Shown here: in pieces, positions 7,463 through 16,671 of the stretch
How the letters are laid out: each line of letters opens with the position of its first letter
Position numbering within the stretch: the stretch's first letter is position 1
Assembly (NCBI GenBank): GCA_947626805.1
Contig: CANQTR010000010.1
Span: forward strand, 1-34,174
From: an uncultured Clostridia bacterium
GTDB taxonomy: Bacteria; Bacillota; Clostridia; Oscillospirales; CAG-382
DNA: 34,174 bases
Direction: 5' to 3'
Notes under the pieces: generated by a model
Seen by the model: the letters and a program-made list of their open reading frames with translations, nothing else
Databases searched by the model: none
Told to the model about the DNA's origin: nothing
Position numbers and translations under genes: made by a program

Positions 7463-9085
7463 ATGAGTGAACCGACCCCTGTTCCCGCCGCCGTCACCGG
7501 CGCGGTATACGCGGGAATGCTGCTTTCCGCGTCGAACGCCCTGCACAGGCAAAAAGACCTCATCAATCGTCTTAACGTCTACCCCGTCCCGGACGGGGAT
7601 ACCGGCAGTAATATGAGCATGACCGTCCGACCCGCGGCGGAACTCGCCGGCTGGAGCGGACCGCTTTCCGCCTGTGCGGAAAAGGCGGCGAGCCTGTTTC
7701 TGCGCGCCGCAAGGGGCAATTCGGGCGTCATTCTCTCGCTGTTCTTCCGCGGCGTGGCGCACGGTTTCCGCGGTCTGGAGCAGGCGGGCGTCCCGGAACT
7801 GCTCGCCGCGTTCGGGCATGGCGTGGAGGAGGCGTATAAGGCCGTACAGTACCCCAGAGAGGGTACGATTCTGACGATTATGCGCTGTTGCGCGGAGGTG
7901 GACGGGACCGATTGCGACCTGCTTTCCCTGTTCGACAAACTCTGTGCGACGGCGGAGGAAACGCTCGAAAAGACCCCGGAAATGCTCCCCGTCCTCAAGC
8001 AGGCGGGGGTCGTGGACTCCGGCGGACGGGGGTTCCTCGAAATCCTGAACGGCATGCGGCTCGCCCTGTGCGGTCGACCGGTCGAAAGCGCCGAGGAAAC
8101 CGACGTCGATGCGGGCGCGAACTTCTCCGCCTTCGCGACGGAGGACATTCAGAATCCCTACTGCACCGAGTGCATCGTCACCAAAAGCGACGCCTTCCGC
8201 GCGGAGGGGAGCGCCGAAAAGTTCCGCCGGTTCGTCCTCGCCGCCGGGGATTCCGTCGTTTTCGCGGAGGACGCGGAAATCATCAAAATCCACGTCCACA
8301 CGAAGGACCCCGGACGCGTGCTGTCGGAGGCGCTCAAGTACGGCTCGCTCTACACGGTCAAGGTCGAAAATATGCGCAACCAGCATACCGAACTGCTTCG
8401 GGAGCAATCCCCCGCGTCCGTTCCCCCGGAGGAACCTTACGGGTTCGTCGCCGTGACGATGGGGGACGGCATGCGGGCCGCCTTCGAGGATTTCGGGGTG
8501 GCGCATTTCGTCCACGGCGGACAGACCATGAACCCCTCGACCGAGCAATTGGTCGACGCCGTTCGGGCAACCCCTGCCAGGACCGTCTACCTGTTTCCGA
8601 ACAACGCGAACGTCTGTCTCGTCGCCGAGCAGGCGTGCGAACTGGTGAAGGACCGTTCCGTCGTCGTTATCCCGTCGGTCAGCGTACCGCAAGGGCTTTC
8701 CGCCCTCCTGCAGTTCGACCCGGAACAGCCCCCGGAGGTCAACACGAAGGTCATGACCGACGCCCTCTCCACCGTAAAAACCCTCGACGTCACTTTCGCC
8801 GCCCATGATTCGACGGTCAACGGCGAATCGGTCCGCGAAGGGCAGACTTTGGGGCTGGTGGACCACAAGGTCCGCGTCGTGGCGGATTCCCGACCGGACT
8901 GCTTGCGGAAACTCGCATCGGAGGTGCGGGACGCCTCCTTCCTGACCGTCTTTTACGGCGAGGAGGTTTCCGCCGAGGAGGCGGACGAGGCGCTCGCGCT
9001 GTTGCGCGCGGAACTGCCGGAGGCGGAAATTTCCATGCTTTCCGGCGGCCAGCCGCTCTATTTCTACGTCATTTCCGCGGAATGA
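7463..9085 (+). CDS. fakA: Fatty acid kinase catalytic subunit (DAK2/DegV-like YloV type)
   Basis: FakA phosphorylates fatty acids presented by FakB (DegV-type) proteins, feeding exogenous fatty acids into phospholipid synthesis through PlsX/PlsY. The 540 residues match the family. The N-terminal DAK2 kinase domain has NRLNVYPVPDGDTGSNM (about 34-50) with the Mg-binding DGDTG, GNSGVILS and DSGGRGFLEIL (about 180). The C-terminal half resembles the DegV-like domain, with PNNANVCLVAEQA. In many Firmicutes the gene follows an Asp23-family gene (yloU); here the preceding gene is unrelated and no FakB partner is visible. It is monocistronic, with a consensus promoter upstream and a strong terminator downstream. 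Confidence 0.93.
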   Translation: MSEPTPVPAAVTGAVYAGMLLSASNALHRQKDLINRLNVYPVPDGDTGSNMSMTVRPAAELAGWSGPLSACAEKAASLFLRAARGNSGVILSLFFRGVAHGFRGLEQAGVPELLAAFGHGVEEAYKAVQYPREGTILTIMRCCAEVDGTDCDLLSLFDKLCATAEETLEKTPEMLPVLKQAGVVDSGGRGFLEILNGMRLALCGRPVESAEETDVDAGANFSAFATEDIQNPYCTECIVTKSDAFRAEGSAEKFRRFVLAAGDSVVFAEDAEIIKIHVHTKDPGRVLSEALKYGSLYTVKVENMRNQHTELLREQSPASVPPEEPYGFVAVTMGDGMRAAFEDFGVAHFVHGGQTMNPSTEQLVDAVRATPARTVYLFPNNANVCLVAEQACELVKDRSVVVIPSVSVPQGLSALLQFDPEQPPEVNTKVMTDALSTVKTLDVTFAAHDSTVNGESVREGQTLGLVDHKVRVVADSRPDCLRKLASEVRDASFLTVFYGEEVSAEEADEALALLRAELPEAEISMLSGGQPLYFYVISAE

Positions 9086-9105
9086 CCCCGTTTTCATGCG
9101 AACCG

Positions 9106-9132
9106 ACGGTCGGGCAAGCCCCGACCGTTTTT
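9106..9132 (+). terminator. Rho-independent terminator after fakA
   Basis: ACGGTCGGG (9106-9114), loop CAAGC, CCCGACCGT (9120-9128), then a T run: a perfect nine-base-pair GC-rich stem followed by TTTTT. It separates fakA from the dehydratase system. Confidence 0.9.
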
Positions 9133-9168
9133 GCATGAACATTCCAACCTCTTTTTGCGAAATAGGGG

Positions 9169-9197
9169 TTGCATTTTTTTGCGAAAAATGATATAAT
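9169..9197 (+). promoter_or_regulatory. Sigma-A promoter of the acyl-CoA dehydratase operon
   Basis: TTGCAT (9169-9174), a 17-base spacer and TATAAT (9192-9197). The start would fall near 9204. This argues against the upstream ATG at 9203 as a translation start and supports ATG 9236, which has its own ribosome site. Confidence 0.82.
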
Positions 9198-9235
9198 GGC
9201 AAATGGATTTTTGGAATCAGCAAAGGATAACATAC

Positions 9236-12226
9236 ATGAAACGCTTACCCATTCAACAAACCTCGGTCGGCATCGACATCGGCTCGACGACGGCGAAACT
9301 GGTCGTCGCGGAGAACGGGGAAGTGCTGTATCAGACTTACGAACGGCACTTTTCGCAAGTGCGGCAGAAAACGGTCGAACTGCTGGAGGGCGCGAAGGAC
9401 CTGCTCGCCGGCAAGCGCTTTACGGTCGCCGTGGCGGGTTCCGCCGGCATGGGCATGGCGAACGCGGCGGGACTTCCGTTCGTGCAGGAGGTCTACGCGA
9501 CGGCGGAAACCGTCTGCGCGCTGGAACCGGATACGAACGCCGTCGTCGAACTCGGCGGCGAGGACGCAAAAATCATCTTCTTCGACGGCGGGCTCGACGA
9601 GCGCATGAACGGCTCCTGTGCGGGCGGGACCGGCGCTTTCATCGACCAGATGGCGACCCTGCTGGACCTGTCGAACGACGAAATGGACCGGCTCAGCCTC
9701 CAATCCTCCCGCATCTACCCGATTGCCTCCCGTTGCGGCGTATTCGCCAAAACGGACATCCAACCGTTGCTCAACCAAGGCGCACAAAAGGCGGACATCG
9801 CCGCGAGCATCTATCAGGCGGTCGTCAACCAGACCGTCGCCGGGCTCGCGCAAGGGCGGCGTATCGCCGGGAAAGTGCTGTTCCTCGGCGGTCCTCTGCA
9901 TTACTGCCTCGGTCTTCGGCAACGGTTCCGCGAAACGCTGGGGCTGGACGACGACCACGCGGTCTTCCCGGACTACGCGCTCTTCGCCGTTTCCATCGGG
10001 GCGTCCCTCTACGCGTCGTCGCAAAAGGAATCGTTCACCTACGACGAACTGCACCGCCGTCTGACCGATTCCGTCCGCACGTCGCCGAAACTCGCGACGG
10101 TGCGCCCGCTGTTTGCAAACGAAGCGGAATACCGTGCCTTCTCCGAACGCCACGCGAAGGCGGACGCCGCGTTCGCGGACCTCGAATCCTATCGCGGGGA
10201 CGCCTACCTCGGCGTGGATTGCGGCTCGACGACCACAAAACTCCTGTTGCTGTCCGACAAGGACGAAATCCTCTATTCCTACTACGCCTCCAACCGGGGC
10301 AACCCGGTCACCATCGTGCGCGAGCAGTTGCAGCTGCTCTACGGGCGTATGCACCCGGACGCGGTCATTCGCGGCGCGGCCGTGACCGGCTACGGCGAGG
10401 ACCTGATTCGCCACGCGTTCCACCTCGACGCGGGATTGGTCGAAACCATGGCGCACTACGCCGCCGCGAAACACTTCAACCCGAAGGTGGATTTTATCCT
10501 CGACATCGGCGGACAGGACATCAAGTGTTTCAAGGTTCACAACGACTCCATCGACAGCATCATCCTCAACGAGGCCTGCTCCTCCGGTTGCGGCTCGTTC
10601 ATCGAAACGTTCGCCCGGTCGATGGGATATTCCGTCGAGGAATTTGCGAAGAAAGGGCTGTTCGGCAGGTCCCCGGTCGACCTCGGCACCCGCTGTACGG
10701 TATTCATGAATTCCTCGGTCAAGCAGGCGCAAAAGGACGGCGCCTCGGTCGAGGACATCTCGGCGGGACTGTCCATGAGCGTCGTTCGCAACGCGATTTA
10801 CAAGGTCATCCGTGCCGCGAACGCGGACGAACTCGGCAAGGAAATCGTCGTGCAGGGCGGAACGTTCCTCAACGACGCGGTGTTGCGCGCCTTCGAACGG
10901 GAAATCGGGCGTGAGGTCATTCGCCCCCGTATCGCCCCGCTGATGGGCGCGTTCGGCGCGGCACTGCACGCGAAGTCGCTCGGCCTTGCGAAATCCGCCC
11001 TGCTGACCCCCGCCGAACTCGAAACCTTCACCCACACGGCCAAAGCGGTCACCTGCAACGGGTGCGGCAACCACTGCCACATGACCGTCAACCGGTTCAC
11101 CTACGGAAATCACGCCGACGGCGAAAAATTCCTGTCCGGCAACCAATGCGAAAAAGGCGCCGGAATCCGGCAGACCGGCCCGACCCTGCCGAACCTCTAC
11201 GCCTTCAAGCGCGACGCGCTCGCGTCGTACAAGGGCAGACCCGGCGGGAAGAAACTGGGACTGCCGCTGACGCTCGGGATGTACGAACTGCTCCCGTTCT
11301 GGCACGGGATTTTCACGACCCTCGGCTACGAGGTCGTCGTTTCCCCGTTCTCGACGCGGGAAACGTACGTCAAGGGGCAGTACTCCATCCCGTCCGACAC
11401 CGCCTGCTACCCGGCGAAAATCATGCACGGGCATATCGAACAACTCATCGAGCAGGGGTGCGAAATCATTTTCTACCCCGCCCTGACCTACAACATCGAC
11501 GAGGGGCGCAGCGCCAACCACTACAACTGCCCCGTCGTCGCCTACTACGCCGAACTGCTCAACGGCAACATGGAATCCTTGCGGAACGTCCGCTTCTTCT
11601 ACCCCTATCTGAACGTCAATTCGGACAAGGAGTGCGCCAAGGAACTCTACCGCTACCTGCAGGCGCACGCCCCGGAGGGGGGACACAGCCTGAAGGACTG
11701 CCGAACGGCGGTCGCCGTCGGGCGAAAGCAGTACCTCGACCACATGGCGTCCGTTCGCAAAGCCGGGGAGGACGCCGTCCGTTTCGCGCGCGAGCACGGT
11801 CGCCGCATCCTGATTCTCGCCGGGCGTCCCTACCACATCGACCCGGAAATTTGCCACGGTATCGACAAACTCGCCCTGTCGCTGGGGTTCGTCGTCGTGT
11901 CGGAGGACAGCGTCGCGCACCTCGCCGAGGTGCCGCCGGTGCAGGTGCTCAACCAGTGGACCTACCATTCCCGTCTGTACGCCGCCGCGCAATTCGCGTC
12001 GGAAAATGCGGACGTGGAACTGGTGCAGATGGTGTCGTTCGGCTGTGGGGTGGACGCGATAACGACCGACGAGGTCCGTTCCATCCTCGAAAAGCACGGC
12101 AAACTCTACACCCAACTGAAAATCGACGAAATCACCAACCTCGGCGCCGTGCGAATCCGGCTCCGTAGTATGCTCGGCGCGCTGGAGGAGCGCGAACACC
12201 GGAAGGAGGCGCGGCAGACCGTATGA
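9236..12226 (+). CDS. Acyl-CoA dehydratase activase, two-ASKHA-domain form with DUF2229-like region
   Basis: Relative of the BadF/BadG/HgdC activators that use ATP hydrolysis to push one electron into 2-hydroxyacyl-CoA dehydratases. The 996 residues hold two ASKHA ATPase repeats: GIDIGSTTAK (12-21), GGEDAKII and NGSCAGGTGAFID, then GVDCGSTTTK, DIGGQDIKCFK and NEACSSGCGSFIETFA. The cysteines in CAGGTG and CSSGCG are the likely ligands for a bridging iron-sulfur cluster. A cysteine cluster CNGCGNHC and GNQCEKG follow, then a DUF2229-like region (LPLTLGMYELLPFWH, IPSDTACYPAKIMHGH) and a dehydratase-like tail (GRPYHIDPEI). ATG 9236 follows AAAGGATAA; ATG 9203 would lie at the transcription start. 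The gene overlaps the next by ATGA. The true substrate of this large type is unknown. Confidence 0.9.
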   Translation: MKRLPIQQTSVGIDIGSTTAKLVVAENGEVLYQTYERHFSQVRQKTVELLEGAKDLLAGKRFTVAVAGSAGMGMANAAGLPFVQEVYATAETVCALEPDTNAVVELGGEDAKIIFFDGGLDERMNGSCAGGTGAFIDQMATLLDLSNDEMDRLSLQSSRIYPIASRCGVFAKTDIQPLLNQGAQKADIAASIYQAVVNQTVAGLAQGRRIAGKVLFLGGPLHYCLGLRQRFRETLGLDDDHAVFPDYALFAVSIGASLYASSQKESFTYDELHRRLTDSVRTSPKLATVRPLFANEAEYRAFSERHAKADAAFADLESYRGDAYLGVDCGSTTTKLLLLSDKDEILYSYYASNRGNPVTIVREQLQLLYGRMHPDAVIRGAAVTGYGEDLIRHAFHLDAGLVETMAHYAAAKHFNPKVDFILDIGGQDIKCFKVHNDSIDSIILNEACSSGCGSFIETFARSMGYSVEEFAKKGLFGRSPVDLGTRCTVFMNSSVKQAQKDGASVEDISAGLSMSVVRNAIYKVIRAANADELGKEIVVQGGTFLNDAVLRAFEREIGREVIRPRIAPLMGAFGAALHAKSLGLAKSALLTPAELETFTHTAKAVTCNGCGNHCHMTVNRFTYGNHADGEKFLSGNQCEKGAGIRQTGPTLPNLYAFKRDALASYKGRPGGKKLGLPLTLGMYELLPFWHGIFTTLGYEVVVSPFSTRETYVKGQYSIPSDTACYPAKIMHGHIEQLIEQGCEIIFYPALTYNIDEGRSANHYNCPVVAYYAELLNGNMESLRNVRFFYPYLNVNSDKECAKELYRYLQAHAPEGGHSLKDCRTAVAVGRKQYLDHMASVRKAGEDAVRFAREHGRRILILAGRPYHIDPEICHGIDKLALSLGFVVVSEDSVAHLAEVPPVQVLNQWTYHSRLYAAAQFASENADVELVQMVSFGCGVDAITTDEVRSILEKHGKLYTQLKIDEITNLGAVRIRLRSMLGALEEREHRKEARQTV

Positions 12227-13521
12227 AAGAACGCAAAACCGTTTCCCCGGAGGACCGCGTCCTGTTCACCAAAGAAATGCGGAAGGACTACACGATTCTC
12301 GTCCCGACCATGTTGCCGATTCACTTCCGCATGATTTGCGGGGTGCTGAACGCTTACGGCTACCACGCCGAACTGCTCACGAACATCAACGACCACATCA
12401 AGGAATGTGGGCTGAAATACGTCCATAACGACGCCTGCTACCCCTCGCTTCTGGTCGTCGGGCAACTCATCGACGCGCTGGAGAGCGGCAAGTACGACCC
12501 GCACAAGGTCGCCTTCCTCTACTTCCAGACCGGCGGCGGTTGCCGCGCGTCGAACTATATCTTCCTCATTCGCAAGGCGCTCGCGAAGGCGGGATACCCG
12601 TATATCCCGGTCATCTCGATGAATTTCGTCGGGCTTGAGCCGAATCCGGGGTTCAAACTGACCCTGCCGATGTTGCTCAGGGGCATTTCCGCCGTGCTGT
12701 ACGCCGACCTGCTCATGGAACTGAAGAACCAGTGCCTGCCCTACGAGACCGAACCGGGCGCGACGGAGGCGCTCGTCGCGCGGTGGGAGGAAACGCTCGG
12801 CAAGGACATTCTTGCCCACAGAATCAGTTACCGCCGCATTCGAAAGAACTACGAGCGCATCGTGAAGTCCTTCGCGTCCCTGCCGATGGACCGCTCGGTC
12901 AAGAAACCGCGGGTCGGTATCGTCGGGGAGATTTTCGTCAAGTTTTCCCCGCTCGGCAACAACAACCTCGAACAGTTCCTGATTGCCGAGGGCGCGCAAC
13001 CGGTCCTGCCGGGACTGCTGGAATTCGTCATGTACATGGTCTACGATTCCATCGCCGACGCGGAACTCTACGGCGTGCACCGGTTCAAGAAATTCTGCAT
13101 GGGATTCGCCTACCGCTATCTCGTCCGCAAACAGGCGGACGTTATCCGCATCGTCCGCGAGGACGGCAGGTTCGACCAGCCGATTGCCTTCGACGAGGCG
13201 CGCAAGCGCGTGCAGGAACTGATCGGACTGGGGGTCAAGATGGGCGAAGGCTGGCTGTTGACCGCCGAAATGCTCTCCCTAATCAACGACGGCATCCGCA
13301 ATATCGTCTGCACCCAGCCGTTCGGTTGCCTGCCGAACCACATTTGCGGCAAGGGCATGATGAAACCGCTCAAGGAAAAATTCCCGGACGTCAACATCGT
13401 CGCGGTCGACTACGACCCCGGCGCGACGCAAATCAACCAGGAAAACCGCATCAAACTCATGCTCTCCAACGCCAATTCCCCCCTGTCCGCCGAACCGGAA
13501 AAGGAACCCGTCGGCGTATAA
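12223..13521 (+). CDS. 2-hydroxyacyl-CoA dehydratase subunit-like protein
   Basis: This 432-residue protein resembles the HgdB/FldC-type dehydratase subunits that carry an iron-sulfur cluster. Visible marks are KYVHNDACYPSLLVVGQL (about 66-83), YFQTGGGCRASNYIF (about 105-119), GIVGEIFVKFSPLGNNNLEQ (about 230-249), CTQPFGCLPNHICGKG and VAVDYDPGATQINQENR, with several cysteines placed to bind a cluster. It overlaps the activase gene by four bases (ATGA) and is surely co-translated with it. In many clostridia the equivalent sequence is, as I recall, the C-terminal part of a single protein of about 1,400 residues, so this looks like a split form. Whether it dehydrates a CoA ester or reduces another molecule is not known. 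Confidence 0.9.
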   Translation: MKERKTVSPEDRVLFTKEMRKDYTILVPTMLPIHFRMICGVLNAYGYHAELLTNINDHIKECGLKYVHNDACYPSLLVVGQLIDALESGKYDPHKVAFLYFQTGGGCRASNYIFLIRKALAKAGYPYIPVISMNFVGLEPNPGFKLTLPMLLRGISAVLYADLLMELKNQCLPYETEPGATEALVARWEETLGKDILAHRISYRRIRKNYERIVKSFASLPMDRSVKKPRVGIVGEIFVKFSPLGNNNLEQFLIAEGAQPVLPGLLEFVMYMVYDSIADAELYGVHRFKKFCMGFAYRYLVRKQADVIRIVREDGRFDQPIAFDEARKRVQELIGLGVKMGEGWLLTAEMLSLINDGIRNIVCTQPFGCLPNHICGKGMMKPLKEKFPDVNIVAVDYDPGATQINQENRIKLMLSNANSPLSAEPEKEPVGV

Positions 13522-13566
13522 GCGACAAAAAGCGGCGTCGCCCGCCGCGCGAAGGAGGACCCCGCC

Positions 13567-14610
13567 ATGACCGTCGCCGACCTTCGACAGGTGCGGTTAT
13601 CCCGACAGCACCTCACGTCCCCGACCGACAAACGGACCGTCGTGCGGGATTTGTGCGGATTGCAGTGTCAAATCCTGTCGAACGCTTTCCACGCCCTTCG
13701 CACCCGTTGCGCGGAACCGCTCGACCCGGACCGCTGGGGAGAGGGATTGGTCAAAAACTGGACCCTGCGCGGGACCGTCCACGTCTTTGCCGAGGAGGAT
13801 TTGCCGCTTTTCAAGTACGACGACGGCAACTACCGGAGCGACCGCTGGGACGGGGTGACCCTTCCCGGACGCTGGTGGGTGACCCCCGAACGGGAGGCTT
13901 ACTTCGCCGGGCAAATCGTCCGGCTGGTTTCGGACGGGGTCGAGGAACGGGACGACTTGCGGACCGCCTGCCGCGCATTGGGCATGACGCCGGACGAGGA
14001 ATCCTTCCTTTTCGACGGCTGGGGCGGTCTGCTCCGCCCGCTGTGCGAGCGGGGGTTCCTGACGTACAAGGTGTGTCAGAAAAAGGCGTTCGCGCTCGCA
14101 CCCGCCTACACCCCGCTCCCCCGCGAGGACGCATTGCGGGAGCAGTTTCGCCGCTATCTCACCCACATCGCCCCCGCGACCGTGCGGGATATGGCGTATT
14201 TCTTTCATTTTTCCCAGACGCAGGTCAAACAGTTCCTGCAGGCACTTCCCGTCCGTCATTTTTCGATGGACGGAACGGACTATTTCTATTTGGGCGACCT
14301 TCCGACGGATTGCCCCGACGTTCCCGCCTGCCTGTTTCTCGCGGGGTTCGACCAACTGCTTCTCGGCTACGAAAAGCGGGAAAGCGTCTATCTTCCGCCG
14401 GAATTTTTGCGCGGAATTTTCAATCTCGCCGGTATCGTCATGCCCGGCGTCCTGCTGAACGGACGCGTCGCCGGACGCTGGAAACGCAAGGGAAAAGCGC
14501 TCGAAATCACGCCGTTCCGCCCGTTCACCGCCGCGGAAAAACGTTCGGTCGAAGAAACGGCGGATTCCCTTTGGTCCGGCGGCGCGCAAACGATTCGGTA
14601 TCTGTCCTGA
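13567..14610 (+). CDS. AlkZ-like DNA glycosylase (winged-helix HTH_42 family)
   Basis: Member of the HTH_42 family, which includes Streptomyces AlkZ, a glycosylase that excises bulky alkylated bases and unhooks interstrand crosslinks. The 347 residues carry LCGLQCQILSNAFHALRTR, where Q33-C-Q35 fits the catalytic Q-x-Q motif of the AlkZ branch rather than Q-x-D of the YcaQ/AlkX branch. LVKNWTLRGTVHVF (about 61-74) is the usual next block, with a C-terminal segment GFDQLLLGYEKRE and MPGVLLNGRVAGRWKRKGKALEI. ATG 13567 follows GAAGGAGGA. It starts 46 bases after the dehydratase gene and may be read from the same promoter. Activity on a particular lesion is not shown by sequence. Confidence 0.85.
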   Translation: MTVADLRQVRLSRQHLTSPTDKRTVVRDLCGLQCQILSNAFHALRTRCAEPLDPDRWGEGLVKNWTLRGTVHVFAEEDLPLFKYDDGNYRSDRWDGVTLPGRWWVTPEREAYFAGQIVRLVSDGVEERDDLRTACRALGMTPDEESFLFDGWGGLLRPLCERGFLTYKVCQKKAFALAPAYTPLPREDALREQFRRYLTHIAPATVRDMAYFFHFSQTQVKQFLQALPVRHFSMDGTDYFYLGDLPTDCPDVPACLFLAGFDQLLLGYEKRESVYLPPEFLRGIFNLAGIVMPGVLLNGRVAGRWKRKGKALEITPFRPFTAAEKRSVEETADSLWSGGAQTIRYLS

Positions 14611-14614
14611 AAAC

Positions 14615-14642
14615 AAAAAACTGCCCGACCGGGCAGTTTTTT
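14615..14642. terminator. Bidirectional rho-independent terminator
   Basis: AAAAAACTGCCC (14615-14626), loop GACC, GGGCAGTTTTTT (14631-14642): a perfect 12-base-pair inverted repeat whose A and T ends give a U-run in either direction. It sits between two convergent genes, ending the glycosylase transcript on the plus strand and the MATE transcript on the minus strand. Confidence 0.93.
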
Positions 14643-14652
14643 CGTTATGCGG

Positions 14653-16023
14653 TCACGACGTTTGGGTCTGCCGCTCCAGACGGCGGAACAGGCGCCAAAG
14701 GACGACCACCGCCGCGACGGCGAGCACGACCTCCGCCGTGAATTGCGCGTACGCCAACCCGTACAGCGGGAAGAAATGATTCAGCACCACCAGCGCCGGG
14801 ATTTCCAGCACCAGTTTACGCAACACCGCGAACAGCAACGCGTTCCGCCCCAGCCCGCAGGACTGAAACACCCCCACGCCGAGGAAATCCATGCACAAAA
14901 ACGGCATTGCGAGGCACATGCCGCGCAGGAAACGCGTCCCGTAGCCGACGACGGCGGAATTTTCCATGAACAGGGCGGACAGTTTCCCCGCCCCGATAGA
15001 ATACCCGACGGTGACGACCGCCATGAACGCGAGAATGATTTTCCCGGCGAACAGCACGGTCTTTTTCATGCGCGCGGCGTTGCCGGAGGCGTAGTTGTAA
15101 CCGACGAGCGGCATGATTCCCTGTGAAAAGCCCAACGCGATTTGCACCGGCACCATATTGACCTTTTGCGCGATGCCCATCGCCGCCACCGCGTCCGAAC
15201 CGAACGGGGCGGTAAAGTTGTTGAGCACGGTCATGCCCGTCACGTTGAGCAGGTTCTGAATCGCCGCCGGTACCCCGACGGCGAAAATGCCCAGCAGAAT
15301 GGCGCGTTTCGGGCGCATCATCGCGGGGTTGACGCAAACGTAGGTCTTTCCGCGCCGCACGAACAGCAGTACGAAGAAGTACCCGCAAGCGACGCAATTG
15401 GACAGGAACGTCGCAAGTCCCGCTCCGGCGGCGCCCATATCCAGCCCTTGCGGCAGGATAAAAAGCGGGTCGAGCGCGATATTGAGCAGGCAGCCGCTCA
15501 TCGTGCCGACGCTCGCGTGGAGCGACGCGCCCTCGCTTCGGACGAGGTACGCGAGCACGACGTTGAGGATAGACGGGACCGCCCCGCAACTGACCGTCCA
15601 GTGCAGATACGCGGCAGTCGCCGCTTCCGTCGTGTCGTCCGCGCCGAGCACCTGCAGGAACGGACCGCGAAACGACGTATACAGCAACGAAAACGCCATG
15701 GCGGAAAACAACGCGAAGTAAAACCCGGTCGCGGAACTTCGCCGCACCGTGTCGTACTCCTTCCGACCGAGCGCGCGGCTCATCATGCTCGACGCGCCGA
15801 CGCCGAACAGGTTGTTGACCGCGTTGAACGCGAGTAGCACCGGGGCGGCGAGCGTCACGGCGGAATTCTGCACCGGCTCGTTGAGCATACCGACGAAATA
15901 GGTGTCGGCAAGGTTGTAAAGCACCATCACGAGCGAACTGACGATGGTCGACACCGCAAGCGTCATGACCGCTTTCGGGATGGGGACCTGCTCGAATAGC
16001 CGGACTTTTTCCGTGTCCTGCAT
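14653..16023 (-). CDS. MATE family efflux transporter
   Basis: This 456-residue polytopic membrane protein belongs to the multidrug and toxic compound extrusion family, which exports cationic compounds using sodium or proton gradients. About twelve hydrophobic segments are visible. The N-terminal LYNLADTYFVGMLNEPVQNSA (about 36-56) and VGASSMMSRALGRKE (about 75-89) and the mid-protein SQGIMPLVGYNYASGN are typical of the DinF/NorM-like branch of Firmicutes. It is the last gene of the minus-strand hprK-lon operon, its start sharing one base with the stop of engB (TGATG). Substrate is unknown. Transcription ends at the bidirectional hairpin just downstream. Confidence 0.93.
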   Translation of the reverse strand: MQDTEKVRLFEQVPIPKAVMTLAVSTIVSSLVMVLYNLADTYFVGMLNEPVQNSAVTLAAPVLLAFNAVNNLFGVGASSMMSRALGRKEYDTVRRSSATGFYFALFSAMAFSLLYTSFRGPFLQVLGADDTTEAATAAYLHWTVSCGAVPSILNVVLAYLVRSEGASLHASVGTMSGCLLNIALDPLFILPQGLDMGAAGAGLATFLSNCVACGYFFVLLFVRRGKTYVCVNPAMMRPKRAILLGIFAVGVPAAIQNLLNVTGMTVLNNFTAPFGSDAVAAMGIAQKVNMVPVQIALGFSQGIMPLVGYNYASGNAARMKKTVLFAGKIILAFMAVVTVGYSIGAGKLSALFMENSAVVGYGTRFLRGMCLAMPFLCMDFLGVGVFQSCGLGRNALLFAVLRKLVLEIPALVVLNHFFPLYGLAYAQFTAEVVLAVAAVVVLWRLFRRLERQTQTS

Positions 16024-16643
16024 CAGCCCGCCTCCGAAACGGCGCGCAAAATACGCGCCCAGAGCGCCTCGCGACCGAGGTTCTTTTGCGCGGAATAGAG
16101 CAACAGTTCCGTCCCCGGACGCAACGCCGGGTGCGAAAGCAATTTTTCCGACGCCTTTCGCAATTCGGTTTGGTTGAGTTTATCGCATTTGGTCGCGACC
16201 AGCAGGTACGGCAGGCGGTAATGCTCCAGGTAGTCGAGCATCATGCAGTCGTCCGCCGTCAGACCGACCTTGCAGTCCACCAATTGCAAAACCATCCGCA
16301 AAGCCGCGTTGTCCTGAAAATACGCCTCCGTCAGCGACGACCACTTCCGAATCTCCTCCTTCGGGCGGCGGGCAAACCCGTACCCCGGCAGGTCGGCGAG
16401 CCACAGCCGCCCGTCCACCGCATAGCAGTTGACCGTGACGGTCTTTCCCGGCTCTCCGCTGACCCGCGCGAGTTTCTTGCGTCCGAGCAGCGAATTGACG
16501 AGCGAACTCTTACCCACGTTGCTCCGCCCGGAGAGCGCGACCTGCGGCAGACCGGTCTTGACGAGTTGAGAGGGCAGTCCCGCCGTCAAAACCAGTTCCG
16601 CGCGGTGCAGATTCAGCCCGGCGACGTTCATTTCCGCGTCCAT
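16023..16643 (-). CDS. engB: Ribosome biogenesis GTPase EngB/YsxC
   Basis: EngB is an essential small GTPase needed for late assembly of the 50S ribosomal subunit. The 206 residues show the G1 loop GRSNVGKSS (39-47), a conserved threonine region KTVTVNCY (G2), DLPGYGFA (G3), TKCDK (G4) and YSAQKNLG (G5). The start at 16643 follows GGGAGGGAG. It lies 28 bases downstream of lon, the pairing seen widely in Firmicutes (lonA-ysxC), and its stop overlaps the MATE start by one base. Confidence 0.96.
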   Translation of the reverse strand: MDAEMNVAGLNLHRAELVLTAGLPSQLVKTGLPQVALSGRSNVGKSSLVNSLLGRKKLARVSGEPGKTVTVNCYAVDGRLWLADLPGYGFARRPKEEIRKWSSLTEAYFQDNAALRMVLQLVDCKVGLTADDCMMLDYLEHYRLPYLLVATKCDKLNQTELRKASEKLLSHPALRPGTELLLYSAQKNLGREALWARILRAVSEAG

Positions 16644-16671
16644 GGGACTCCCTCCCTTCCCTTTTTTTCGT

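Noticed and set aside
9203..9235. Upstream ATG start for the activase, adding 11 residues
   Set aside because: It falls at or before the predicted transcription start and has no ribosome site, while ATG 9236 follows AAAGGATAA.
9245..12199. A 984-codon open frame on the minus strand opposite the activase gene (and a similar 732-codon one at 4572-6770)
   Set aside because: High GC with biased third positions removes stops from the antisense frame. The products show no recognisable domains, lack ribosome sites, and the opposite strand encodes clear families.
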